In this document: positions 50,642 to 62,064 of the stretch, piece after piece | Layout: every line of letters starts with the position of its first letter | Numbering within the stretch: position 1 is the stretch's first letter | DNA from: Sphagnum compactum | Taxonomy: Eukaryota > Bryophyta > Sphagnopsida > Sphagnales | Assembly: GCA_965153455.1 (NCBI GenBank) | Contig: OZ234499.1 | Coordinates: 9,544,271 to 9,608,270 of the forward strand | DNA length: 64,000 nucleotides | Reading direction: 5' to 3' | Notes under the pieces: model-generated | What the model saw: the letters and a program-made list of their open reading frames with translations, nothing else | Told to the model about the DNA's origin: nothing | The model's database searches: none | Position numbers and translations under genes: made by a program

Positions 50642-52713
50642 CCAACAAAAATCTGTTGTTCTTTGTGATGATTTTGAACACTAGAGAATGCAATGTCCCG
50701 TTTACTTGGTGCAGTGACCATCTGAAAAAGCAGGAAGTTGTGGCAATGGAGGATGGAGTGTCTATTGAGGATATGGATATCTTCCACAAACACTTGGTGC
50801 TCTATGAACGGAGGCAAGGTTTGCCTAGTGTGCAAGTTTTGGATTTGCCACTCTCAAACTTTCACAAAGCAGTATGTTTACTAACCAGCCTGGAAACATG
50901 AATTTCTGCAGCCTTGTTCAAGGTAGAGTATGTATGTATTCCTAGAAGGGTGCATTTTTTCTGCTTCACAACTCACATGAAAATGAGGATTGATTATGTG
51001 ATGCAGAGGGGAAGGCGACTAGCCCTTCCACAGCAGGTTTGCACAGTCACTCCAGGTGCCAATCAGGACTTCTTTTCTTCGACTCTTCGAACCACTGTTG
51101 CATCACCAACGGTCTCTCTCTTCTTTGTATTTTCTTTTCTGTTGCTTAGCTGATGTCTCAATTTTGTGTGTGATTACTTGAAAAAAGAGTCAAATTTAGT
51201 GAATGAGAAGGCATGTGCTCCCTTGCCTCTGCCTGCATTGTGGTTTAGATAGTGAACAGTTTCTGGGGCATCAGAAATATCTTTGTATCTGTTGATCAGA
51301 AAACCTTACTCTAATTGAGCTAATGAGCTACACTGCTCTCAGAAGCAATCTCATAACACTTGGGTTGGTCTGTCTCTGGTAGTGGTCCACAGTCTTATTT
51401 GCAACTCCAAATTTTACTAGTGTAGGTAAGGTGGGTTCTTACTTTCTGACTGAGCTTTTATTTAAGTGCAAATGTAAATACATTTGGTTGCTCCATGACT
51501 CTGCAGATGCCTGAAGCAGTCTTCAACTATGATCTGGTTACAGGAGAAGCAACACTTCTCCAGCAAGAAGAGTTTATTGAGCGAAATGAATCAATAATAT
51601 GTCCTGCATTCTGTTCAGAATCTTCTTCTAACCAGGACGAAAAGCCACCCATGAGCTCTGCATCTCAAAAATACATTGTTGAGAATGGAGGTAGGGATTT
51701 ATTGGACCTCTCCAATCTGTATGTGTGTGAGCGTGTACTTGTACCATCAACAGATGAGGTCAAAGTGCCCCTCACGCTAATTTATCACCGCAAATTTAAG
51801 AGAAATGGGTCTAATCCTGCATTGTTAATTGGATATGGAGCATATGGTGAGGTCCTGGAGACAGACTGGTGCAGTGATTGGTTGAGCTTACTTAATCGTG
51901 GTTGGGTCCTTGCCTTTGCACATGTGAGGTGAGTCTGCCTATGGCTCAGTCACTTCGCTTATGCTTCTGTTTCACATCTCCTTTTGCAACTATTTGTCCT
52001 AGTGAGGTCTGCTTGGCATGTTCACTCCTCAGGTTGAACACTTAGTTTGTTCCTTGCATCTTGCTGAGACCAGATCCTCTACATCTAATGTGCAGAGGGG
52101 GTGGAGAACTGGGCAAGAGCTGGCATCATGCAGGAAGGTTAATGAAGAAAGCCAACTCAATTCAAGATTTTTTGGCATGTGCTACCTACTTATTGGACTA
52201 TAAATATGCACATCAGACTAGGCTGGCTGCATGGGGCATTAGTGCAGGGGGTTTGTTGGTGGGGGCTGCCATCAACCTGTGTCCCAATTTATTCAATGCT
52301 GTAATTCTCAAGGTGTTGCCATGCTTTCCACCTGAGTAGAACATGTTCAAAAGTGTTTCTGCCACTTACTTCACTAGTTTCTTTTAGCTTCTCATTGTAA
52401 GGGAAAAAGCGTTGCATTCTTAAGCTTTTTTGGCATGCTCTTATGTTGGACAAACATTTTCATGACTTTGGAGTTAACAGGACAGGAAGTTAAGAGCCAC
52501 AAGCTGAAGCTGGGGAATCAATTGCAAGTTCCTTAAAAATTTGGAACTTTTGCTGACTTGCATATACTCTTTCTATGGGACAAGATCTGATAGGTTGGTT
52601 TGTTTTTTGCCTTGTCCTGGTTATTTTTGGTCTCACAGTTGTGTGATGCAGGTTCCTTTTCTTGATCTCTGCAACACAATGCTGGACACAAACTTACCTC
52701 ATTGTGTTGTGAG
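50642..52713 (+). pseudogene. Captured oligopeptidase B-like (S9 peptidase) gene fragment
   Basis: Five plus-strand exons with GT-AG introns are readable: about 50642-50871 (KKQEVVAMEDG, HKHLVLYERRQGLP), 51007-51111 (VCTVTPGANQDFFSSTLR), 51507-51928 (YDLVTGEATLLQQEEF, VPLTLIYHRKFKRNGSNPAL, GYGAYG), 52096-52312 (RGGGELGKSWH, GISAGGLLVGAAINL) and 52652-52713 (VPFLDLCNTMLDTN). Phases agree between exons. This is the end of the beta-propeller and the start of the alpha/beta-hydrolase domain of a prolyl oligopeptidase-family enzyme; the nucleophile Ser lies in GISAGG. The N-terminal part and the exons for the catalytic Asp and His are missing, so it cannot be active. Confidence 0.88.
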
Positions 52714-53589
52714 GTAAGTTGTAGCATAGACAAACTTATTGCAATGAAGAAATCATAGTTGCTGTTGGTTGCTGCTAAGCAGATCAAGGCATCTTATATA
52801 AGACAATCAGATCCATGAAGGTCAGTTCCATGAGCATTCATTCTCGGACCATGTCCCAACCTTTAGCTCAAAAAACTTGTAGAACCCATCTTGTAACAGT
52901 ATTGAAATTACTCAAAGCTTCCAATTGCAGTTCATGCAGTCATCAACAGCAATGCTCTTGAGGTAGTATGTATTTTCAGAGTCTATGTTTTAGTGTTAAC
53001 CTAAGCTGTAGCACATTGGTAGCAGATTTATTGAGGTTTCAAATTAGAGACCTTCTGACTGAATTGTCATGCTTGCTACTGATGGGAGAGCTTTGTGGGC
53101 CCCCTGGAGGAAATGCAGTAGCAGCCCATTTGACAGGTATGCACAGTGCCATAATTTACCTGTAGGTTTTTGCTCCCTTGTGGACACTTTCAAGTATTGA
53201 ATGCAAAAAATCAGCTCTGGATCCTGATGCATGATTTTTTATTGAACTGGTATTTTGGCACACTCAAGCACCAGAATGATTCTGGACTAAAGACACCAAT
53301 TGGCTGGGATCATGCTTCAATCAACTATGTTCACATTTGTTTTGATATGGCAGTTTATGGCACTGTGCTGCGTTAACCTTTCAATAATGTAGTAGTGGCC
53401 AGATTTTATGGCTTCAATGTCCCATGCCAGCACCAGTTACTTTCATTTGCTGGACATTTTGTATTCTGAAGAGGCCTGTATTAACTTCCCTGATTACCTA
53501 TTCATTAACTGCAAGATTTGCACCAATTTGTACTATTTCAGGATATTATTAAGTGGTTCTCAAAATTTCTCCTTATGGTGTGATGCCAG
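52714..53589. other. Unassigned sequence between captured fragments
   Basis: This may be intron or unrelated captured DNA. A possible exon-like stretch near 53050-53132 (MGELCGPPGGNAVAAHLTG before a gt) has an upstream AG and a downstream GT but was not identified. Confidence 0.3.
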
Positions 53590-55834
53590 GTTGCAAATCC
53601 ATTGCGAGCAATGGTAATGGGGGCACCACTAGAAGATGCTCGACACCTTACACAACACTATGAACGCTTACGACAAGAAGCAGACACACAGGTCAGTTCC
53701 CAGAGTTATTCCCTTCCTTCTTTTGCTTTAAAACGTCATGGCTTTGGATTCTGGTTTGTGAGTCACCCAATTTCATAAACTGATGGGGTCCCTTTGTTGT
53801 ATGGAGCTTATTTTTCTCTGCATTTTGAGTTCTGCTTTTGAGACGTGGCAATTTGTTTTGTCTGTGATTCTTGAACAGGCAGCAGAGGTTGGAAGGAGGC
53901 AACTCAGGAACAAGGAGATTGGGGGCAATGCAGACAACACCTTGAAGCTGCAAGCGGCAGAACAGAAGATGGGTGAACTTGCCTCTGCCATGGCAGTGCT
54001 AGGCAAAGAGGCTGTAGCTGCCATGACTGCTGTTGAAGCACAACAACAACGACGCACACTGCAGCGATTAATTGCTATGGTTAAGACACTTGGACAATAT
54101 GAACAAGATCTCATCTATGTTTTGTGCATTGAACAGTGACCCATGAGAGTTCATGGATATTGTGGCACTGTTTAATGATGTGCACGTGAAGGTTCAACTT
54201 AAAATATTGCTGAAAGACCCCCCTTGGGATTTTTCTCAGGTGGAAGCAAAGCGCTCCTATCATCAGCGTGTTGCAGAGATACTAGACCAGCTTCATGCTC
54301 AGGTATTTGTCTCCCTTTTGGAAGATGAGAGTTATGACTGATTGCACACTTTAGCAGTTTTGGAAAGCTTATTTTTGTGGATAAGTAGCCATACCAAATG
54401 GGTGAGTTGTTTCAACAGCTGATATTGTGGAGCTCATTGTGGAGGGAACTGCATTTAGTTATCTGCGTCTGTCCCACCCTTGGTTCTCAATGATTTGCAT
54501 GTGGGACCTCTGTGACTTAAGCTACTAAGCCCTGACTGGGAGTTTGGATATGCAGATGGTCTCTGAGCACCAGCGCAGTGAGTCAAGCTCCACACCTGGG
54601 GGAAATGCTGCAGCTGCTGATATGTACATGCCCCCCCCTTCATATGAGGATGTCAAGTCGAACGGTGGATCACAAAATGCCTCTGAAGCTGCTCCTGCTT
54701 CTAAAGCTGCACAGAAGGCTCTGTACTTCCTTGCTGAGGTAGCCTCCTCAACTTCTCAAGTGTGTGTGTATTCATGTTCTGTTGAAGATGCATTGTGTTT
54801 CATGGATATGCTGTTAGGGGTATGGGAGTTCTAGTGAGTTTGTTGTATTCTCAAGTTGTGCAATACACTGAATAACTGTGTAAAATTCTTTGTACACAAT
54901 GAAGCTTCAGATCCTTGTTTTAGCATTTTCTGTCCCCAAGGGTCAATAGAGCTTTCATAGAACCCATCTCCTGATGTATTGTTTCTGAGGAAACAAACAC
55001 TGCCTTTCCACTGCATGAATTTGAGGTTTTGGCCAGCAGGACAGGCTGTTGAGAGAGGGGGGGGGGGGTTCTATGTTTTTTATCACATGAGGCTGATGAA
55101 ATGGCCTGCTCAGTTAGATTTGTAGCATGTTATATTTCTGCTTGCCCAGAATTTTGTTGTTATCTGTAGCTTGTTATGTGTGAAAACCCTTGATGCTTAG
55201 GCTCTTTAGGGACTTGAAATTTGAGGGTGACCTGGTTGACCAGAAGTCTTCCATAAAACAGCTAAAATATTACTCATTTTAGGATTGTGAAAGCAAATAT
55301 TGTGTTGACAACCAGAAGGGAGCTTTTCTAGTTATCACTGCAGGAATCAGCTTTCAAAAGTCTTGGGCAGTGCAGATTATTGCAAATTGTCATGAAGTTC
55401 CTGATTCCAAACCTGGATTTTTATTGGGCAATGTGGCATTGGTCGGGGCAGGTGATGCATGACTTTGAAGCTGAGGATCAAGGGGAGCTGAGCTTATCTG
55501 TTGGGGATTATGTGGTTGTTCGCCAGGTCTGCCCTTTATTAATTTGGTTGCTTCTCTGACCTGATATTTCAGGGAAGGGTAATTGTTGTGTTATGCTGTA
55601 TATCTTTTGGTGGCTCATTGGAGGATGTAATGTTTCCTGGTAGTTGACATGCAAGTGCTAATTTTCCAAGCTTACCAATGGGGTTGATGGTGGGCATCTG
55701 GTTGGCAGGTCTCTCCAACAGGCTAGTCAGAAGGAGAGTGCAAAGGGAAGGCAGGTTGGTTTCCATCCTTGTATGTTGAGCGGAGGCAACGCATTCCTGC
55801 CAGAAAGGTAGCTGATGCTAGCCCAGGGGTTTAA
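53590..55834 (+). pseudogene. Captured SH3P-type (BAR-SH3) gene fragment, premature stop
   Basis: Six exons with GT-AG introns, all phase 0: 53590-53691 (VANPLRAMVMGAPLEDARHL), 53879-54079 (KLQAAEQKMGELASAMAVLG), 54240-54302 (VEAKRSYHQRVAEILDQL), 54556-54738 (MPPPSYEDVKSNGG), 55452-55526 (DFEAEDQGELSLSVGDYVVV) and 55709-55834 (EGECKGKAGWFPSLYVERR). They match the C-terminal half of plant SH3P proteins, which act in clathrin-linked vesicle traffic and autophagosome formation: the end of the coiled-coil domain, a proline-rich linker and the SH3 domain. In the last exon a TAG (55724-55726) stands where SH3 domains have the conserved Trp, so a product would lose the end of SH3. N-terminal exons are absent. 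Confidence 0.88.
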
Positions 55835-56901
55835 TCTCAGTGCTTTTCCAACTTATTGGGTCTTGATCAGTGGAGAAACTATCACTCTGAGGCTTATTCA
55901 AGTTAAGTATTGTTGATTACATTAAGGTAGGAACCCATGTTCAATACAAAACATTCTTCCATCTTTGCAAAACTTAAGGTGAGTGTGCTCACTGAGATTT
56001 TATTAGCTCAATGGAAACCATTTTCCATGTCCATTTTGTGTGTGATTAGTGAGCCATGGTAACCCTAACCCTAGAACATTGTTAATTAAACCCTAAAATG
56101 CTAACCTCAATTCATAATGTTAAACTAGGGTTCATTATTCCTTTTCAATAAAAAATATTTTACAAATTATTTAACATCGCCATGTGGCAAGTTTCTATTC
56201 TTCGATCTTTAAAAGATGTGGCAAATTTGAAATTTCCAATCAAATAATAATCCTCATTCTTTACATCTGATGAATGGGATATATCTAGGGTTTTTAAATA
56301 AATATTTAAATGCCATGATGCTCATATAGAGACACGTGGCACATTTCGATTAGCCAAACACAAAAGACATGGCCATATCTTGGCCATAAGATTTAGAAAA
56401 TTCAAGATCATAATCTGGTTTCCCAAATACTAGAAACCATGCCATGTGGCAACAACCCATTAGTTAATCGGAAAAAACATGGCCACTCTTTACCCACACG
56501 ATCAGGAAAAACTTGAACATGTGACAATCCCAATGTGTTGAATCCAACGACCTAAATAAATGTAGAAGGATTTAAGGAAATATAATTGAAGTATTTCAAT
56601 AGTTGACATGTGTCTCCACATGGTTGGAATTTGGATCCACCAAAGTAGTTGCAAATTATAGTCGCAAAATGATGCCTTGTATACATTATGTATATACTGG
56701 CCCCATCGGATGAAACAATATATACTACATTTAGGCTCCATCCACCATCTGATGACGTCATTATGATGTAATTGGTTTTTGCGACTATTTGTCGTCTGCG
56801 ACTTGTCTTAGGCGACTATTAGATAGTTAGTTGTAAAATGTTGCTTTCAACTAAAAAACAGTCGTAAACACCAGTTGTAAATCAAGGTTTTTCTTCTAGT
56901 G
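55835..56901. repeat. CACTA right subterminal and terminal region
   Basis: Non-coding. Short words such as catgtggcaa, acacgtggcac and gccatgtggc recur at 56190-56460. Near the end, gcgactattt, gcgacttg and ggcgactatt precede the terminal repeat finishing at 56901. The early part may be 3' flanking sequence of the SH3P gene. Confidence 0.5.
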
Positions 56902-56904
56902 ATA

Positions 56905-57825
56905 ATTCCCTTGTTGTAGCTTTCCATTTCGTGCATCATGCTCCCTTTGATAATAGTTCTTTGCCATGTGCCCAAGTTTCCCACAGTAGTAGCAGTTTGA
57001 GTCGTTATTTGGTTATTGACCTCGATGACTTCCACCACAACCTCCACGACTTCCGCAACTTCCTCTTCCTCCAAAGTTTCCTCGTCCACCTCCATGAGGT
57101 TGACCTTCATGTTGATGATGTCCACCATGCGAGCTTCCGTGTCGACCTCAAAATGAAGTTTTACCACCTCTACCTCTACCTCTATTAGTATTTGAGTAGA
57201 AAACACTTTCTTGTGATCCTCCATTGGATGAAGTGCCAACAATTCTCATCTCTTCACTTATAAGTAGGGTTATCAAGTCTTGGAACTCGGAAAATGTTTC
57301 TCAAACTGCAATTGAAGTACGGAACTGATTACAGTCTTTTCCAAGTCCATTCAAGGTCATGGCCACTAGATCTTCATCATCTACTGGGGCTCCTATAGAT
57401 GCAAGAGCATCTGCAAGGTTTTTCACCTTTGTAGAATAGTCACTGATGTTCATCTTATTTTTTTGTAGATTATGCAACTCTTGTTTGAGTTGCATTTTGC
57501 GGGCTTGTGTATTGGTGCTATACATTTTCACCAATGTATCCCAAGCTTGCTTGGGCGATTGTGCATCTTGAATATGCACCATCATGGAATCCGACACATT
57601 CACATAAAGCCAATATAAGACTTTCCTTGCTTTTTCATGCCAAGTTTTATTGGCTTGAATTTGTTGTTGTGTGAGGTTTTTTGGGAGAGGAGGTTCTTTC
57701 TCATCACCAGTTATGAACTCCCAATAACCTTTCCCCATCAAGAAATTCATAATCCTAAATTTCCACACTGGGAAATTGTTCTTGTCTAATTTCTCAATTG
57801 CAATTTGAGAAAGACCGTGCACCAT
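56905..57825 (-). pseudogene. Copia gag, frameshifted
   Basis: A 174-residue frame from ATG at 57825 carries the UBN2/gag-type blocks WKFRIMNFLMGKGYWEFI, WLYVNVSDSMMVHI, AWDTLVKMYST and LHNLQKNKMNISDY. A frameshift near 57300 and more changes after 57242 follow. The zinc knuckle at about 56998-56950 reads C-YY-C-GKLG-H-MAKN-Y, so the last Cys of CX2CX4HX4C is Tyr. The CACTA insertion lies just downstream. Confidence 0.85.
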
Positions 57826-59048
57826 CTCTTAAGATAACTCTCAATGTCTTTTTGGGGTTTCACAAATGATTTTAATTCCTTCCTTGGGTTTCTAGGATTA
57901 GGATTAGGGTTTTCCTTCCTTAGGTTTCTAGGATTAGGGTTAGGGTTAGGGTTGAACAAGATGGACCTTGCATATGTATGTATGTCTTGAGTATTATACG
58001 AAATTTTATACTATACATAGGTTTTACGTATATGTACGTATCTCGTATAACATTTTGTATGGTTTTAAGTACATGATTACATACCAAACTTTTGTATGAA
58101 GGTCTTGATAATGTATTTGCGCTTCCCAATCTTCAAAGTCCTTCCTTCAAGTTTTCCCAAGTTGTATTTGCTCCACTTCAAAATTCGTTTTGATGTCTTC
58201 TCAATGTAAACATTTGTCACAACAACTTTGCAAAGCTCCTCCACTCACATCTGACCTTGGATCATTCTGAAATTTTGGTGAAATATGAAACACTATGTCT
58301 ACTACCATTTCTCAGAATTTCAGTTCATTTAATCTCATAAAATGAGAGATCTTGTTACTTTCTTGAAATCACCTCAAACTGGGACTTGAACACAAAATGG
58401 CTTACAACTCCCTCTCAACGATTCCAAACTCCTTGCGATTTGGAGAGACACATTAAATATATGTCTTCTATATCTGCTCAAAATTTCAGGTCTATTGATG
58501 ACGATCACAAAGAGTTATCACTTTCAAAAGAAATTAACTTCAAAACTGAGGTTGAAACTTTAGGTACTTGGATCTCTCTCAATACATATCCAAATGACAT
58601 GAAATTTCTTTCACATATGTATTCTTTTATTATCTATAAGATCCCGAAGCTGCAAATCCAAAAAAACTCAAACAAAGGAGATATGACCAAAAAACCAGAT
58701 CTGGCACAGAGTTTTCAAAAGCTCATAACTATCACAAAACATATCTTTTTCTTTTGAAACTTTGGAAATAGAAGCGTCTTATAATCTTATATAATTTCTT
58801 CAAGTTTCACTTCAAGATCTTTTCACAGTAGATCTAGATTTAGATTTAAAGATCTGACTTCCACAACCCTTGATATGTTGATACCCTTTCACGTCTTTTC
58901 TTTTCTTTTCTTTCTCTTCACATTTTTTCCTTTCCCCGTTTATCTTTTGCACTTGACAAACTCCTATGATACTATTAAAGACTCTCAAGCTTTAGTTCTA
59001 AAACTTTCTAGCTCTAGATCTCTTTCAACCTTCTTACCAAACAACCTC
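57826..59048 (-). other. Long copia leader between primer-binding site and gag
   Basis: About 1.2 kb without a convincing gene, unusually long for a copia leader. It has a few ttaggg words near 57930-57955 and T/C-rich tracts near 58890-58950. An open frame at 58386-58757 lies on the opposite strand and has no recognised domain. Confidence 0.5.
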
Positions 59049-59060
59049 GTTCTGATACCA
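59049..59060 (-). other. Primer-binding site for initiator methionine tRNA
   Basis: On the element strand tggtatcagaac directly follows the LTR end. It matches the usual plant copia site tggtatcagagc (complement of the tRNA-iMet 3' end) at 11 of 12 bases. Confidence 0.85.
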
Positions 59061-59372
59061 TGTTAACAAATAGGAGGTCTACTCAAGTGCAAACATAAGT
59101 CTTTATTGAAAGGAAACTAAAACACGATGCTCACAACACGAAACATAACATCAAGAACACCTCAAGGTTCTTGTCACATGAAATACACAAACTTGTGTAA
59201 TAAAGAAAAGATAACCAAACCATCAACACCAAGGTATTTAACTAAAAGACCAAACCACAAATAACCAAACTAATATAAGTAAAGAAAGTAATTCAACCTT
59301 GTGAAAGTAACCTAATTACTTTCTTACTCCAATAACAATGAAACCTAACTAGTAAAACTTGAATTCTCAACA
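59061..59372 (-). repeat. Copia 5' LTR, 312 bp
   Basis: On the element strand it starts TGTTGAGAATTC and ends TTTGTTAACA (TG...CA) next to the primer-binding site. The opposite edge abuts target duplication CCCAG (59373-59377, plus strand). Its partner survives only as 19 bases at 43162-43180. Confidence 0.88.
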
Positions 59373-59377
59373 CCCAG

Positions 59378-60510
59378 ACCCATAAACAATTATGATAGTG
59401 TTTTAATTGGGTTGTGCACTATTAGCCATGAATCGTTTAAAGTTCATTTTTGGAAACCCTACTTTAGCATCATTTCATTAAGTTTTGTCTGCATGATTTT
59501 TTAAGCTTTGGTGTCCTTAGTCTACATGTCAAACATTGCAATGGTCATCACTTTGCAATAGGCAAGATTATACACATGATAAGCCATAGTTTCCAGCCAA
59601 CAACATGTTTCACATGATCAAACATGATCCAAACATTTTGCAAATCCCTTACAAGTTGCATTTGTGTGATGAAGCTCGTTCCACTCCCCACACCATTTAT
59701 CGACATCTTGAAAATGAAAACCTTTTGTCCTAAAACTTGTCTTGGGAAACATCACTTTTGGATGTAGTCATAACGACTCTTGGATTTTAATTCAAGGTTG
59801 TTATTAATATAAACACCCCCTGAATAATGCTTGAAAGAAGTAATGAAGTTATGAACTTAGGTAAACTCAGTTTCAAAAATAGGTCCTAGATCTGTTCTTG
59901 CTCCTCATCATCCAAAAGCTCCATTGTGCCATCGCCATTATCATCCAGCAAATGCCTAGCCAAGAAGGTCTTGTTAACACTCATGGAAAATGCACATATT
60001 TTTGCATCATGTGTGCGATCAATGTCTTCTATGATCCATCTTTTAGTCTCATCCATAGTCTCCTTGCACTTGCCATTTGCAACAAGATGTTTGTGGACCC
60101 CATGAAGATGAATCACCACTTTTGAAATTGATTGGAATCTATGCACAACATAATAGATTCATCCATTACTATTAATGACACAAAGGGAGGAGCATGACAT
60201 AATTTACATCCAAGCAAGGAAACAGATGGAGATAGTGCCATTTGACCTACCACTATAATATGTGTGCATTCACTGCACCATAAGATTTCATTATGAGAGC
60301 CAAATTGCACAAAGTTTTGATAGTTAGTTTGTACACAACACAAATGACCCAAGCAACGAACCTTCCTAAAGCTAAGCCCAAAATTGTTTTTGATATTGGT
60401 TGTGATCACCTTGCACCAAGCATGGCCATCATACTTTATATCCATGCCTTTGCATTTTGCAAAGGCCTATGATCTATAGGAAGCACCGGTGGCAATTTGA
60501 ACAAGACATT
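59378..60510 (-). pseudogene. Transposase-like gene, right-arm copy, 5' part
   Basis: Inverted duplicate of 13480-14610. Frames at 60445-60113 (KVRCLGHLCC, WCSECTH) and 60146-59886 (HLHGVHKHLVANGKC, DRTHDAK, LDDEEQEQI) repeat the cysteine/histidine-rich block and the following helix-rich block with substitutions. The gene is severed at 59378 by the copia element and resumes at 43156. Confidence 0.4.
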
Positions 60511-61797
60511 CCCATCAAAAGTAATCGGCAAGAATTGGACTTTTTGAAGAGGTATCTTATCATAATCCAAATTCCATAACTCTTTAGAGGTATGTCTTAG
60601 CAGTGCCATGGCACATAAGTAAACAACTTAAATATTACCAATTGGGTTGGAGGGTTGTGGTGATAACAAGGTAGCACATTGAAGAATTATTTTTGGTCAT
60701 TTTGTTCATGAAGGAAGGGGTGTTAAGTCATCACCTGAGGAAGAATTATACAGTTCACTGAAAACAAAAGATGCAAGAACATTTGAACATTGAAGGAAAA
60801 TGTGGCTAATGTTGGTTTCTTGCTTCACAATCTTAACCACATAACTTGGTATTCCTAACATTAAGATGGTTTTTTGAAAGTTGTGAGTCAAATTATCCCC
60901 CATAATGTAATAATAACTAGAACCAGCAACCCATTGTCTTCCTTGAAAGGAGGTCATATGAATATGGTACAGTCAACTTGAGAAAAAGTTATTAGAATCA
61001 TACACAATGTTCTTCGATATACGGAAAGAACATGGTTGAAAACCAAATGTAGCGCACAAACAATGTTTAAAGATAACGGTCGTCCCTAAATCATCGACCA
61101 TGACTGTGAGGTCTGAATGTCGAGTAGCATGAAATGTTGCAATATCACTAGAGGCACAAGTAAAGTAGTGAAAGAGGGATATGAAACAACACAAATGCAA
61201 ACAAATTAAAGTGTAATCAAACACAATGCACAAATTTGAATAATTTGGAGGATGAGGAAGAGGAACCTTAAAAATATGGTCTAGGCCGGGAGCAAGACGA
61301 CTATGGGATCAAATAGAAAATAATGAAAATTTGAAACACGCATTAAAAGATCACAGTGAATACTGGCTGGGGGGGATCTTTTTAACGCAAAGGCTAACAT
61401 TGAATGGTAAAACTCAGGAAGATTAATGTAACTAAATATTATGTTTATTGATGCGATTTGATGCATATTATTAAAAATGGAACATGGTGTTCATCCTTAT
61501 TTTTGCATCATCAAGGACCCAACAAGTGATTTCCAAAGGCTAGCCTTCACTATTTGAATCACATAAATGTAATCCATTCTAGCAAATAGATGAAAAAATG
61601 AAGGAAATTTTTGAGAGCCGTTAAAAAATATAAACTAGAAATTAATATTGGTTTGCTCATCATCATATACACTAATATCAAGCATGCACTTTTGAAAGGA
61701 CACATGAACTAGAAAAGGAATGTATTGCCACCCAAAAAAGGTGGGAGAAGGTGGCAATCCTTAAAAGAAAAGGAGAATCCTACAAAAATTGGTCGTT

Positions 61798-62064
61798 GGG
61801 TGAAAATCTTTTAAGGATTACCACACAGGACAAAAACGACTTAGTCCTTATTGTAGCCCTTTTTACCTAATATTTTGATCCCCATAAAAAATAATGAGTC
61901 AAAAGTTAAAATTCAAAAGGACTATATTTTAGTCCATTACAATTTTAGATTCCATCATAATCATCCATAAATGTGATTTTACATGGTAAAAAAAAACTAG
62001 GTAAAATAGACAAAAAATGGTGACATTGTGACAAGATTTTAGTACACCTTAAAGAATTTGGACC
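61798..62064. mobile_element. MITE-like element, palindrome right arm
   Basis: Inverted counterpart of 11903-12174, bounded by gggtgaaaatcttttaagga and the complement of ggtccaaattctttaaggtg. Confidence 0.7.

Larger units (their letters stand above)
46394..56901. mobile_element. Pack-CACTA DNA transposon carrying captured gene fragments
   Basis: The 10,508-bp element begins CACTAGAAGAAA and ends with its complement TTTCTTCTAGTG, and is flanked by the 3-bp duplication ATA (46391-46393 and 56902-56904), the hallmark of the CACTA (En/Spm) superfamily. Subterminal sequences at both ends are rich in gcgacta and acaacta-type words. I find no transposase, so it is non-autonomous. Removing it with one ATA joins gag to protease in frame, proving insertion into the copia element. 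The interior holds a solo-LTR candidate and fragments of at least five plant genes with introns, captured at DNA level. Confidence 0.88.
43162..59372 (-). mobile_element. Ty1/copia retrotransposon, 3' LTR nearly deleted
   Basis: The element runs from the 5' LTR (59372-59061) through primer-binding site, gag, protease, integrase, reverse transcriptase and RNase H to 43162. It is flanked by the 5-bp duplication CCCAG (43157-43161 and 59373-59377; CTGGG on the element strand), which matches the uninterrupted left-arm site near 14615. Only the last 19 bases of the 3' LTR remain, joined directly to RNase H coding sequence. Without the CACTA inside it, the element would be about 5.7 kb. Several stops and frameshifts mean it cannot move by itself. 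Confidence 0.9.

Noticed and set aside
57930-57955. Telomere-like ttaggg repeats
   Set aside because: Only about three units in the leader of a retrotransposon; too short for an interstitial telomere and not the usual plant tttaggg unit.
58386-58757. 123-residue plus-strand frame in the copia leader
   Set aside because: Opposite to the element, no domain, and located in leader sequence.
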